From Antedon mediterranea (lineage: Eukaryota > Echinodermata > Crinoidea > Comatulida > Antedonidae): a DNA stretch of 64,000 bases. The stretch is from NCBI RefSeq assembly GCF_964355755.1, contig NC_092674.1, forward strand, positions 28,322,001-28,386,000, read 5' to 3'. Below, piece by piece: positions 45,001 through 60,000 of this stretch (positions are counted from its first letter, which is position 1; every line of letters begins with the position of its first letter). Below the pieces are notes generated by a model, which saw nothing but the letters and a program-made list of their open reading frames with translations, did not search any database and was not told the DNA's origin. The position numbers and the translations under genes are program-made.

Positions 45001-48000
45001 ATGTTTGTCATGGTAGTTTGAGCATCACTTCCATTGTCATAAATGCTAGTTATTGCAATCAAGTTCTTGTTGGATTCGAACTCAAAACCGCTTGAATTTT
45101 GTTCATACCACAATTAGCACAATTGAAAAATCATAACTAAATCTAGTTAAAAATAACATGGATTCATTATACAATTTTTACTAGTTTGACAAAAAATAAA
45201 CATATAACATAAAGTTTGATAGTGTAGACAGAGCTTAAAGGCCCATTCACACTAGGACGATAACGATAGACGATAAATATATAAGCATGCATTTTTTTAA
45301 CATAAAACAAAAGAAATTAGAAAGGGTTTCGTTCTAGGACTATAGAATAATCATTTATGCTGTCTTTGATAAAAATAATATTTTTAAAATTCCAATCAAA
45401 TGACGTCATGATACATAAAAACAATAAAATATTATTGCTCTTACTAATCATGACGTCATTTGATTGAAAGGAAGCATAGATGGTTATTCTATAGTTCTAG
45501 AATGAAAAGGTTTTATATTTCTTTTATTTTATGTATGAAAAATGCAAATTATTGTCTATTATCGTCGATCGTTATCGTCCTAGTGTGAATGGGCCTTTAT
45601 ATTGAATTAATACAGTTTACCTCTTCAATAAAGAATATACTAAAATCTCACTGATATGACTTCCTACTATTAAACTTTAAACGCACTTATTTTGTTCCGT
45701 TTCTTTGTTTATACATACTTTTCAAAAACAATTCCATGGAATTAAAATTATCTAACTATGAGAACATTCAACTTGCGATATCCGTCAAACAAATCCCTTA
45801 CATCATGCTGGCATAATGCTTACATAAACTGAACAATTATTGAGGCTTACAGCTAAGTCTTAAACTCAACATAGGCCTTCAAAACATATCTTTTTGTTTT
45901 AACTTTACATACAGAAACATAATTTACTTAAACTATGAATGTATTTTTTTTCTTTGAACTTTATACTAACTGTTGACTACAGTATGATCAATTATTCTTT
46001 GAAATTAAAGGGTAGCATTAATTTGTTTAACATTTTATTCATTTTAATAACACAAACTGTAAATTGTCTTAAAATAGATAATAATCTTTACTTTATGCAT
46101 AATATTTTTTTTCTAACATTTTTGTAAGTCTGCTTAAAGCTTAGTTCACACTTGATTATATTGTTTATTATAACAAAAAACATTTTTAAAAAAGAAATGG
46201 GCTTATGTCATGATGATTGATCTGCTTTAATAAAATGATCCATTATTCTTTAAAATTAAGGGGTAAGGTATCCTATGAAACCAACTGGGGCTAATATATG
46301 TTTTAATATTGTGGCCACTATTCAGGGAACATTTAGGTGCTGAATCTGTCCCCTAGTTAGAGGTTCTACTGTACTACTAAAGCTTGGTTCCCACTGGGAC
46401 GCAATGCAAAGACATAAGCACAATGCAAGAGGTTCTACTGTACTACTAAAGCTTGGTTCCCACTGGGACGCAATGCAAAGACATAAGCACAATGCAAGAG
46501 GTTCTACTGTACTACTAAAGCTTGGTTCCCACTGGTACGCAATGCTAAGACATAAGCACAATGCAAGAGGTTCTACTGTACTACTAAAGCTTGGTTCACA
46601 CTGGGACGCAATGCAAAGACATAAGCACAATGCAAGAGGTTCTACTGTACTACTAAAGCTTGGTTCCCACTGGGACGCAATGCAAAGACATAAGCACAAT
46701 GCAAGAGGTTCTACTGTACTACTAAAGCTTGGTTCCCACTGGGACGCAATGCAAAGACATAAGCACAATGCAAGAGGTTCTACTGTACTACTAAAGCTTG
46801 GTTCACACTGGGACGCAATGCAAAGACATAAGCACAATGCAAGAGGTTCTACTGTACTACTAAAGCTTGGTTCCCACTGGTACGCAATGCAAAGACATAA
46901 GCACAATGCAAGAGGTTCTACTGTACTACTAAAGCTTGGTTCCCACTGGTACGCAATGCAAAGACATAAGCACAATGCAAGAGGTTCTACTGTACTACTA
47001 AAGCTTGGTTCCCACTGGGACGCAATGCAAAGACATAAGCACAATGCAAGAGGTTCTACTGTACTACTAAAGCTTGGTTCCCACTGGTACGCAATGCAAA
47101 GACATAAGCACAATGCAAGAGGTTCTACTGTACTACTAAAGCTTGGTTCCCACTGGTACGCAATGCAAAGACATAAGCACAATGCAAGAGGTTCTACTGT
47201 ACTACTAAAGCTTGGTTCCCACTGGTACGCAATGCAAAGACATAAGCACAATGCAAGAGGTTCTACTGTACTACTAAAGCTTGGTTCCCACTGGTACGCA
47301 ATGCAAAGACATAAGCACAATGCAAGAGGTTCTACTGTACTACTAAAGCTTGGTTCACACTGGGACGCAATGCAAAGACATAAGCACAATGCAAGAGGTT
47401 CTACTGTACTACTAAAGCTTGGTTCCCACTGGGACGCAATGCAAAGACGTAACCACAATGCAAGTGAGTTGACCAATGACAAAGGACGAATAATCCATCA
47501 CCTGGGATTGGTCAATTTTCTTGCATTGTGCCTACATCCTCGTGCTGCGTCCTAGTGGGAACCAAGCTTTAAGCAAGACTTACAAAAATGTTGGGGAAAA
47601 AAAATTATGCATGAGTAAAGATTTTTTAAGAGAATTTATAGTTTGTATTATTAAAATGAATAAAATGCAAAATTGGCAATAAATTGAAGCTTAGGACAGT
47701 AATAAAATATTTTATAACAGTGAAAATATTCATTAAACATCTTTTTTTTAAATGATTCAGCTAGAACTTTCTTAAATTTGCAATTGTAAACCTTAGGCCA
47801 TGAGATTAATAAATAATTAAAAACCATAAAATAGTGAATGTGAATTCATCTGGCGGAAGGCTTTCATTAAAAATTGATAACTTACAAAAAATTGATTGCT
47901 AATTAATTACCTTTGACCTTTGATCAATAATTAAAACCAATAAAATATCAATATTAATTATAGTACTTTGTATCAGTTCTGTTCATCTCAAACGAACATA

Positions 48001-51000
48001 TACATTGATTAATTAACAATGTTTAAAATAGGAGCATTTTGTATTTTTTATTTGATTTTTTTTTTTTTTTTGGATACAAAGTTATAAAAATTTGTGATAA
48101 AATTGAATTATCATTTTTCCGGATAAAAAATGGAACATTATTTTATCATTATAAGAAAGCATTTTTTAAAATTCTTTTTAAAAAAAGTTTTATATTTTTT
48201 AAATTTATTTTCGTACCTTTTTTGCTTAAGCTCTGTCTACACTATCAAATAGTTTGACAAGAAAGTGTTATGTGTTCAAATATGGTAGTGATATGCCCAA
48301 ATATGGTAGTGGTATGACATCATCATGTCCATATATGGGCACATCACTTTTTTTTTGTCACATAAAGTTTGATAGTGTAGACAGAGCTTTAAGCATCAGT
48401 AAAAAGACAAATAAACCAAGGTTATTGCATAACAGATATTACAATAAATATCTATAGTTTATACCTTGTACATGAGGTCGTCCACCAACATGTCATGTTG
48501 TATAGCATACTTCTTTAATTGCTCGTAATAAAGACAATCCTGAAAGAAAAAACAATAATTTCATTATCAAACTTTAAATTGAATTTTTATTTGCTTTAAA
48601 AGTAACTATGAAGAAAAAACTCTATTTACAGACTGATTGAATTCATGTAAAATTTCCATGGTATGAATCTAAGAAAAAAATATTTGCATAAAGCCTTGTC
48701 CACACTATCAAACATTATGTGACAAAAAATGTGATGTGCCCATAATATGACATGATGATGTCATCACTACCATATTTGGGAACATCATTCTTTTTTTGTC
48801 AAACAAGTTTGATAGTGTAGACAGAGCTTTACGATAAAGTATAACTTTATATATTCTAATAACTAGAAGAATGAACATTAAAACTAATTAAAACTGCACA
48901 GCAGTAACAAAACTTTAAAATAAATTAAAATATTAATAATCTAAATATAGGTCTCTATTTTTCTAAAACTATAATTATGGAGCTATAGTCATAATTATAG
49001 TTAACTAGTCATAATTATAGTTAACTAGTCATAATTATAGTTAACTAGTCATAATTATAGTTTTTTATTCATATTATAGCGACACACAGCTACGCACCTA
49101 TTGTGTCTAAAAGTCATTCTGTACATGCTCAAATGTTTCTGGACATATGCAGAATGACTTTTCAACTCAACAGCTACATATTAGCCAATTCAGTATCTTT
49201 ATTCAATCAATCACATAAAAACGCTGAATTACAGTATTTGTACAAAACGAAAGGACATAAATGATTTTGTCTCACTCAACCTGTTTGTTACTATAGGGCC
49301 GATAAACCACAAAAAAGATCTACATACTGTTACAACTCATCCAAATGGTTTCAGGTAAAAAAAACCTTAATAAATCCTAAGACATTTAAACAAATTCATC
49401 CGGAAAAATGAAAAAAAGAGATTATACTAAGCTGTCACTCAAAATCTGATATTAAGTGAAGTTGAAAGTATGTTAGGTAGTCCGTGGAGTGTTGTGAAAT
49501 TACCTGGGGTATGTAGCAACGACTATTTCAGAGAAAAAACAATGAATTTGTTTGAAAAATATGTGACTTGAATAAAAATAGGCCTATCAATATTGTTCTG
49601 TATTCGCTTTTCCTGTATTGAAATATCAGGAGTGTAAAAGGTAAAATGTGGAAAACATTTTACGGTTCATAAGTTGATATTTAAAGGTCAGTAATGATTA
49701 AGCTTTTTTGGAGATTTTATTTTGAAATTCAAGCGTTATAATTATGATTTACGACAGTATTGATACAAAATCAAAGACAAAGTTATTTATTTAGTATGAA
49801 ACAAAAAAAAAATGAATATGCATGGATCCAGAAATGTGTCTGTTTTATAGTTATTATAATTTTACAACAATACCACAAAACAAATTTTACGAGCATCCAA
49901 TAATATAATTTATTTTATTACATTATTATGGCACCGCTATTCAATTTCTCTTTTTTCTTGTTATCAGGATCAATTTATTCAAACTGAGGTAAGCATCTTT
50001 TTTTTGGGATGAAGCACACCACGTTCTTTTAAGGTATAAATGTTAATATGCTGAGAAATAATACCTCAACAACCGAGACACGGCTATAGTCATTAGGAAA
50101 GAAAACACCTGCATTTATATCTCCATGTGAGGTGGGGTGCTCGCAATAAAAACTCACAGACACGTGAAAAACAAAAACAGAATTTAATTTTGCCTTCTGG
50201 ACCAGATTTGGATGTTAGTTCCTTCCCAAGGTAAGACATTTTTCATCCATTAAAAAAGCATGTTTAACTTTTGAGTACATATGAAAACCACTTTTGGAAT
50301 ACAACATTTGTGTATCCATTTGTGTATCCATATGTATTTTATACATATTTACTTACCGTACAATAAAAATATGGTAAAAAGTATTAAAGATATATTGTTC
50401 CCCTTGAAAATATTTTTTTTTTTCAAATTTTTGGTTGAATATGCCGTTTTAAATGTCGCATAACAATTTACCAAAAACTGAATAAAAAAAAAAATTTAAC
50501 TGATTAAATTATTTTATTTTAAAATTATTATTAAATTGCCTAGGCTTTTGGTAAAATTAACAATTTATTTTATCTTTTTATAAGTGAAATAGTTATTTCT
50601 TTTGTTTTTTTTTCTATAGAAGTGAATAACTTGGTTAAAATTACAAAATAGCCTATTCAAATTCTGATTTTACTAATCTTCATTTTTTGTTGTTTTTGGG
50701 GACACTACATCTTTAACATAACATTTTATACACATTTACTATATTAAATTTATTTTCTGGATTTATCAACTTGGATACAGTAGATAGTAAACGAATGAAA
50801 AAAGTATTTTGTAAGATTAACAAATAATGGCATAAATAATAATTAAGAGCAGTTGACTGTTTGGACCAGGGAGAAAAGCTAAACATATTTTTTTCCCAAT
50901 CAATACTTTTATAAATTGCAATATCTTTCTTTGCATATCTATTACACTATGCCACGAGTCTCATGGGTTTTGGTGCATTATTATACAGGAGATTTATTAC

Positions 51001-54000
51001 TGTGAGCCTTATAAAAAAAACTCATTTTTTAAATCTCAACCAAAAATCTTCTACTATCATCTTAAATAATTTCATTTATCTTCTTTAAGTAATTGATAAT
51101 GTTTAGATTAAAAACAGTAAAACTATCAAGTTTTTAGTTGATTGATTACAAATGGTTGCCACATGTAGGTCACTATATAAAACTACATAAAGCTCTGTCT
51201 ACACTATCAAACTTTATGTGATGTGATGTGCCCATATTTGGACACGCATATCACCACCATATTTGGGAACATCACATTTTTTTTTCAAACTAGTTTCATA
51301 GTGTAGACAAAGCTTAATAAAAATGAATATTTTGTTATACAGTAGAATTCCTATTAAGAGGACATTTTCGGGATGTAACAAATATTAGTTAGAGTGCCCA
51401 CTAAATTGGAGATAGTTTTAATTTCCCCTTGTTCGTTTAATAGGAAAACATCCTCTTAATAGGGGTGGTCCCTATAAAATAGGTGTTGCCCAATAGGGGT
51501 GTGGCCCATGAATAGAAGTTGGCCATGATTGACTCCTCCTCATTGCTTGAGATAGTATTTTCTGAATACTAGAGGAAGTAAAGAGCTCCAATATATATTT
51601 TGGAATCTATTTGTTTGTGCAATATTTTGTGTCAAATAATTAGCCGCGATGGCAGCATTCGTCTTAAAATCTCCGATTACGCAGTGATATATTTCATGAT
51701 TTGCTTGGCTAATTTGACGAATTAAATGTATTTGACGTGATATTTGTAAAAGATAAAACAATCAATACTAGACTGGCAGCTGTCAGAGACAAGATAATTT
51801 CAAATGTCAGTATGAAAATAAAAAGAAAAAAAAACTGTGTCAGTAATCATTCTACTACAGTGTAATTGCTGTATATTGTTTTACTGCTGAAGACCTAGTT
51901 TAGATTGATTAGGGTTGGAGGCTCTCAAGCCCAGGATGACCAAGACAGAACTGGTGCTGACCTTGGTTTAATTAGACCGAAAGCTGGTATAGTGATGAGG
52001 GCGTATTCAAATACTTCGGTTTGGGTTTAGATTTTTGTTTTTCAGCCTTTTGTAAGTTTTTCTAATAGTTTGTGTATCCTTCCATATTGAAGATGTCAAT
52101 TGTCAACAAATAAAAACATTTTTTTTTTTTATTTTGGAAATTTTTCTTCTAAGTAGTTATCAAATTATCATTCTGAAAGTATTCATTTTTTGTGTGTACA
52201 AAACGTATAAATTATTTTATGTCCAAATAATTTTAAATAACTATTGGAATAAAAAGGCAATTATTTTTTTGAAAAATTAAAACCGATGACAGTTATGAAA
52301 AATAATATCAATATTTGACAATTTGTCAAAATTAATGGCATGGTTCCTTAGGCACAAAACAGGGGTCAGTAAGGGTCCTGTCACAACTCTAATATAATTT
52401 GTCAGTCAGGGTGACAACAACTAGATATATGTTGATAACTTATAGCTACAGTTTACATATATTACGGCATAATTATGTCATAAATAGTGTCGTCTATAAA
52501 ACTGATAAATCACCGGAAATGTTATACATTACAGTTTTTAAATGTTGCTCTTGGTAAAAAAAAAATGTTTCTGAACTCCTGGAGAAAGTAGTGATAATGC
52601 AGAAACGTGTAAAGATTAAAATTGAGAAAATCTAAATAAAATTGCTTTATAGTTTAAAGATGTATTGCACGTCCCACAAAACATGAACATTTTAGATTAA
52701 TTAAATCAGACTGAATAGAGTATTTTGTAGTTTTAATATAAAATTTAATCACTTTCGTAGGAAAAAAAATGTCTTCACTTATAAAATGACAAAATAAATC
52801 GTTAAATTCACTGACAGCCAATTTGACTATTTTTGCTTTAAATTACAGTTTTTCAGGTAAACTAAATTTTTTTTTCAATTTAATTTTTGGTCAAAGTGGA
52901 TAATGCGACATTAACATGGTATATTTAACAGAAAAATGTTTAATAAATATTTTTTCAAATTTAAATTATCTCTTTCCTGATAGATCATGAAATGAAATGA
53001 TACAAGGCAATGCCTAACAGCCTTTTTGCAGTATTGACACACTAAATGTTAATGTTCAGGAATAGGCCCACAACATCATGGTGGGTTTAAAAGAGAGTAG
53101 TAGTTAGCACAACAGGGCATCAAAGTAAAATGACTTGTAGATAGTAATAAATAAATGAATGTACAGTGTGAATATTAAATCAACAAATGTTGATATTCAG
53201 GAATAGGCCCATCACAATATGAAAGGGCTTAAAAAAGAAATAGTATGGTATATTTCTTAAATCAAACGATGGAGTAGTTAATAGCACAACAGGGTATCAA
53301 ACAAGTAAAATGACTTGTATATATTATAATTAGTAAATAAATAAATGTATAAATAATTTAGGTAAATCAATAACTAAAAAAAAAAAAGAGGACAGACATG
53401 TGAAAATGGCTATTTCTTCTACTTCAATTATCTGCCTATTTGATATACGCCAATTATTGAAAATCAACGATTTGATAGTTACTCCTGCTGGGAGTCTAAG
53501 TTACGAGCCGTCTTAAATAGCTGGTGGTCTCAATATTGGAATCTTTAAAAAAAACACCTGAGAATATTGTACCATTACCAGCAATAATACCTGTTGGAAT
53601 ATGAAATAATATGATTGGAAAGTACAAAAGGTCAAGGAAAACAAAACAAACTTTAGACATACTATTTACTACTTCTCTTACGCCTGCTATAGTACCATAC
53701 ATATCGTAGTGTACTACTATTAGTAGTACCCTACTAAGTTTTAACCCACCTTGGGCATATAGTTTTACCCAAATTTGTATAAACATCTAATTTCAAACAG
53801 TCTCTCTCCCCACAAATACCCTTTGGGTTAGCTTTGTTAAATTTAACTTTTTAGAAATTCTGGTATTGTAATCCAAATGTATTTGTAAAGGTGAAAACTA
53901 AATTTTTTTATAAAAAATCTGGTTTTGGGAAGATTTTCAAGTTTTTGGAAGTTTGTGAGAGTCGACTGTACAACTTTACAAAATATTTACTCTATAATTA

Positions 54001-57000
54001 TCTTCACATATATGGCATATTATCTGATATTTAGTATCATAGGCAAATACTATATATAGTGTCCCATACATATCACATGTGCTGCCTGTATCATGTTATT
54101 GTTAAAAAGGTTTAATGATTCCAATAGTGACATACACTGTACACATCACATGTGGTGCCTGTATTAATATTATGTTAATGTTTAGGCTTGATTACATGTG
54201 TATTATCTAATTTGCATATGATACTGTTCAAATTAGAGATACAGAAATGAGAATTGGCGAAATTCACTCAGATTCAGTTTAATATAAATGCAACTGAAAA
54301 TTTTTATTCAAATTTGAAGTACCGTAGCTTAAATGCATTCTTCAGTTATTTTCTTTCTTTCTAAATTTTCATAACCATTTATTTAAGATTTAAGTGTCCA
54401 TACTGTACATTATTTTACGTTGATAAATTAATCAAACTTTACTTTTATTGGCTTTGGTATTTTCTTTTAAAATAAATAAAGAAATAAGTTTACAGTTCAA
54501 CATCCACAGATTATCTTAGTTGTTGTCCAATGAGAAATGGACCAATTACTTATTTTATTGGCTTCTTCGGTATTTTCTTTTAGAATTAATACTAAAATTG
54601 TGTTACAGTTCACTGAACACAGATTATTTTGTGCAGTTAAGTTAAATTGTGCATTGAGAAATGAAAAAAAAAGTAGTCTATTTATTGGCTTTGAAGATGG
54701 AATTGTATTTTATTGCGCATTAAGAAATAAGTATTTTTATTGACTTTTGGAATTTTTCTTCCAATTTATCATTAACGATTAAATTGTCTTCAAGTTCAAT
54801 CTCTTGACACAATTTTCTTTTAGTTGTGCGTCGATAACAGAACATTATTGTAACGCATTTAGATTGGCTTTGTTGTTTGTTCATTCTCATCCTACAATGA
54901 TGAAATATTCATACAGTTCAGCGTCCATAGACATCATTTTTTTCAAAGTTGTGCATTGAGAAAACCAGCTGCAGTTACTTAAAGTTTAATTCACATCACG
55001 GATATTGGGAAATGGCAAATAAGAATACCAACATAATGATTTATTGTGCTTTTGTTTTCTTACTACTTAAAATGATCATCTTCGTTAACGTTTTCCAGCA
55101 TCAAACGTTGCACTTTCTATCTTGTCGTTTTTCATTGAGTCATTTTTCAGGGAATAATGGCTTTTCTTGCTAACATTCCTACTCCTTAGGTCATTCTATC
55201 TGCTGTGTAAAGCTCTGTCTACACTATCAAACTTTATGTTAAAAATAAATGTGATGTGCCCAAATATGGTAGTGATGTGCCTGAATATGGTACATGACAT
55301 CATCATGTCCATTATTTGGGCACATCACATTTTTTTGTCACATAAAGTTTGAGAGTGTAGACAGAGCTTTAAATTACCATGCTCCGTCTAAAATATCAAA
55401 CTTTATGTGACAAAAAAATGTGATGTGCCACTTTTTTTGTCAAAATAGTTTGACAGTGTAGACAGAGCTTTATAGATTAGTTTAATAGTAAGTTATATTA
55501 TGTTTTTTTCCATTATTATATACAGATTCTCAGTACTGTATCTTTTGAAAATTACTCATATTCCAGCCCTGCTTTATGTAGGAATTACTGAAACATGTGC
55601 ATTTTGCCTTTGGAAAATAATGATACAGCAAAACCAACAAAAAATGCAACTATGAAACAGTGAGAACTACAAGTGGGCCAAATGAAACATAAATCTGTTT
55701 TAACTGGCAATTCTACTAAGGAAAAATTTAGAGCAAGAGCAATTTGTTAAGGTAATTTAGTGAAATACCAAATTTGGGCCAGAAATTACACTAACTGATG
55801 AAAAGCTAAATGAAGACAAAATGCCAGAAACTAAGCCAAGTGGCCATCATCAACGTTTGAACTCTGACCTTTTCAATATATTTGTTAACATGTTTAATGC
55901 CGATAGCACCAAAAAAACACAAATTGTACACTTAAAATGGCTTATCTAACTTTTTATATTGACAAAAATAATGAAAAGCACTAGAAATCAAAACTAAGAA
56001 ACAAACAAAAACATATGTGAAAATAAAATCTATAAGATATAAAGAATATCTAAAATAATGTAAAAAATAAATCAAAACAAACTTTTGCATTAAACTGTCA
56101 ATAAAAACGAAATCATCTGTTTTTTTAAATTTTTGAAACATTCAACATTTTTTGTCCATCAATATTGGAATTTATTGCAATTTACAAACAGTTGAACATT
56201 CTTTGTCTCAAAATTTACATTAATGTGGTTAAAACTAGGACTATATTCATTTCATTTTGCATGATTGTTTCTTTGAATATAGTTATAGTAATCTTAATAT
56301 ATATTTTATCTTAATAAAATCATACTTTAATTAAAAAATAAATAAATAAAAAATGGGATATGGGAATTCGTCCCACAAAAAAATTCTAAAAATAGCCATA
56401 GCCAAGCCAAAGCTTTTATGATTTTGTTACCTTTCAAAAAAAAAGAGGAGAGGATGTGGATGGAATCCGAGATTCTTCTTCTAAAGGCCAATTTACACAG
56501 AAAGTGGTAACAGTGCGGTAAGCAAAATATTGAATCTGTTATTTCTGTTATTTACACAAAACGCGAAGCGAACAGGTGGTGGTGGCGGATTCTACGACAT
56601 GAGACAAGCTACTCAGTTTCCCGCTTATTGTTACCGCTCGTCTGGGTAAATTTGCCTTTGGCCAGTTGCTTAGAATTGCAAAGAGTGAATACTTACTACA
56701 TCATCTGTCGTTACACCCAGGATGTTAGACCAGATTTCTGATCTCAAAGTAGTTGGGCATCCTTGCTTTGCATACAACTGTGCTAAAGGACACTGATTCT
56801 CATTTATAACTTTACGACCGAATTTCACTGCCTCATTCTCAAATCCTAATAAAACAAACATAAATTACAATACAATAAAAATCTTTTATACATGTGCCAG
56901 TAAATCAGGCCACATCTTATTTGTATGATTTACAATGCAGGGAATTATGAACGTACTGCCTTATAGTACATACACCAATCTAAAGCTCTGTCTAGACACT

Positions 57001-60000
57001 AACCTAGTTTGACAAAAAAAGTGTGATGTGCCCAAATATGGTGGTGATATATCTAAATATATTATAGTAGTGATATGATATGATCATCATGTCCAATTGT
57101 TTGTTTGTTTGTTTTATCTTTATACTGGGTGACCTCTTCAGTCAAAGACTGATCTCCCAGAGGGCCCAGTTGGTGATCAGTGGCTGTGATGTACTAATAC
57201 ACCGGGGTAACCCCCTACTCGTCTCGAAAGATGTACTAGGTTCTTTAAAGTGCACACAAGCAAGTTGTGTACACTGGACCTACGGTTTATAGTCCTTATC
57301 CGAGAAGACCCGTTCTACCACCAGAACCATGGAGTGAGTGAACCTCGAACCCCTGCCGATGTTATGGCTACGTGATTACGGTTCCACTCCAAATATAGGA
57401 ACATCACATTTTTTTGTCACATAAAGTTTGATAGTGCAGACAGAGCTTTAAATTTTCATGAAACGTACTTTTTGAGCTCCGTCTACACTATAAAACTTTA
57501 TGTGATAAAAAAATGCCCATATATGGACATGATGATGTAATATCATTACCATATTTGGACATATCATTACCATATTTGGGCACATCACCATTTTTTTGTC
57601 AAAATAGTTTGATAGTGTAGACATGACAGCTTAATTAGCAACGCAGGTGAAAACATAATCATATGTTGTCCTTAATATGGATTAAACTATTAAACAACTA
57701 TAGCTGTGGTTCCAAAATGGTCTTTAATAAGAGGACGACAGTTACTGTAAATTTCAAGAGACCAATTATGCACACAACATCTGCGAGAACGGTAATGTTG
57801 TATTTCTGCCACATAAAACAGTTTTTAATATCGTCATAAAAATAGGTGGTAATGTACCGGCAACTTTTGTAATGGGTTACAACACGTTTGTGAAATCTTT
57901 AATTTTAAAGTCGCTTAATGTTTGAGAATTTTGCATATATCGGAGTATTTCATTAACATTAACTGATAATTGTATATCATTGTAAAGCCTTTTATTTTAT
58001 ATTCCTTCAATTTGTAAGCACCATTAATTTTTAACATTTCATTTCCGCCAAAAAAGCCCCTTAAAATTAAGGCCACACAAAAATATATAATATATATATA
58101 GTAATAAAACCGATGTGAGGCAAACTTAGAGACACGCTGTCTCAACATAATCTATAAAAGCAGAGTAGGTGTTATGAAAATTATGTAATATGAAAATTAT
58201 GAAACCATGACTTAATTCATAGTTTAAAGTATCATCCAAAAACTGAAACACATGTCGCCATTGTAAGAATGAAGTTTTAAATCTGGATTGAAACATTTTT
58301 GAACATTTTAGACAATATTAGAATTTTGATAACGCTTAAAATAGTCGTCTACCGAGCCAACAATATCGGCATGGGTTTAAGGGTGAATCGCTCCTAGTTC
58401 CAAAGTCTTCTCGGATAAGGACTATATAAACCGTAGGTCCGGTGAACACTTTAACCACTGTGCATTTGAGTAGGAAGTTACCCCAGTGAACTGGTTCAAA
58501 AAATAGCCCCTGTGTCAGGGGATTACCACCTATGTGATAGGATAGAGATTAATTTACTATTGAAAATGTAATATGTAATGTAATAATTTTTCTGTGTATT
58601 AGCTTTTTGCAAGAGGAGGAAAATCCATAATTTTTGTAAGATTCACTGACTATTACCCTAATGGTGTCTCTTGAAGTTAGTAGTCTTTTTCTCAAACATA
58701 ATTATTTATGGCAACATTTAGGTACCTTGTTTTATATAAGAGAGATATTTGAAATAAAAGCTCTATAAAAGTGTTTATCACAAATTTGATACTAAAACAT
58801 TTCTATAAAGTAAAAATATGACTGGACCTAGTCTTGACGGCGATTTAATATATTTAATGTATTTTGGCACACATGGCATTTCATACGTATAATACTTGAG
58901 CTTTACAGGCAAAAATCAAGCATTTATTGATCAACTATGATGGACAACATAAAGACAATAACTAGATACTTGGGGTCAAGTGTCTAAATTGACCATACCT
59001 GCATTTAAAGAACTCAAATTCTCCACTCCAATCTGCGCGTTACTAGGAGACAAATCACAATAACAACTTTTCTGTAAAAAGAAAAATATGTACTATATTT
59101 ATAATGAAATTATAATTTTGATATATGATAATAATAATCACTTACGTTATTTATGTCTTTGTCACTAGAATAACAAAAGGAATTCGGTCAATTCATTTAG
59201 GATCCCTTGATTGTTATTGCAGAAGAAGATCTACTCAATTTAACATACATGATATATTATTATGAGTTTCAAACCACCTAATTTATATGTAGGTCATCCT
59301 ATTCACTTTTAAATGTCAAATCATTTAACATTAAAACATTAATGATGCCTAGAAACATTCAATTTTATTGGTTAAATTACTCTTAACGAATATTTATGTT
59401 GGGCCTGAGGCAATTATCCTCAATTATGTCAAACATATTTATATTTCTAAAGATCTGTCTACACTATCAAACTTTATGTAACAAAAAAATGTCATGTGCC
59501 CAAATATGGTGATATGCTTAAAATGGTAGTGATATGCTTAAATATGGTAGTGATATGCTTAAATATGGTAGTGATATGCTTAAACAATGGTTGTGACCAG
59601 ACAGTGGCCTGTCTGTTATCATTCAGTGATCCAAGGCTCAGTCAATGGTCAGTCTGTTGGTTAGTGATCATTATACTTTAATTTACAGTACATAAAAATT
59701 ACAAAACATAAACATTATTGCAGCCGATAAAATTTTGCAATTACAATTTAATAGATTTAGTCTATGGTCGTCTGTTGGTACTATAGGCTGGTCAGCAATT
59801 CCATCAGTGTTAAAGTTTCTGGTCAATGGTCAAGAGTTTGAATGGCTTATGGCTAGTTTCTGCGGTCAGTCATCCAGGGTTCAGTCAGTCACTGAGGGAT
59901 CGGTCATTCAGTTCATCTGTTCATCATTTAGTCATTCGTTGACTTATAATCAATAAATCAGTTTTTTATTTTAGCAATATATCGTACCACCTGCACCATT

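Noticed and set aside
46322-47555. Two overlapping open frames of more than 380 codons on opposite strands
   Set aside because: Both are products of a 69-bp tandem repeat whose length is a multiple of three; they lack splice or start context and resemble no protein family I know.
57080-57292. 70-codon frame nearly identical to a minus-strand frame at 25199-25384
   Set aside because: The similarity comes from two copies of the same SINE in opposite orientation, not from a conserved peptide.
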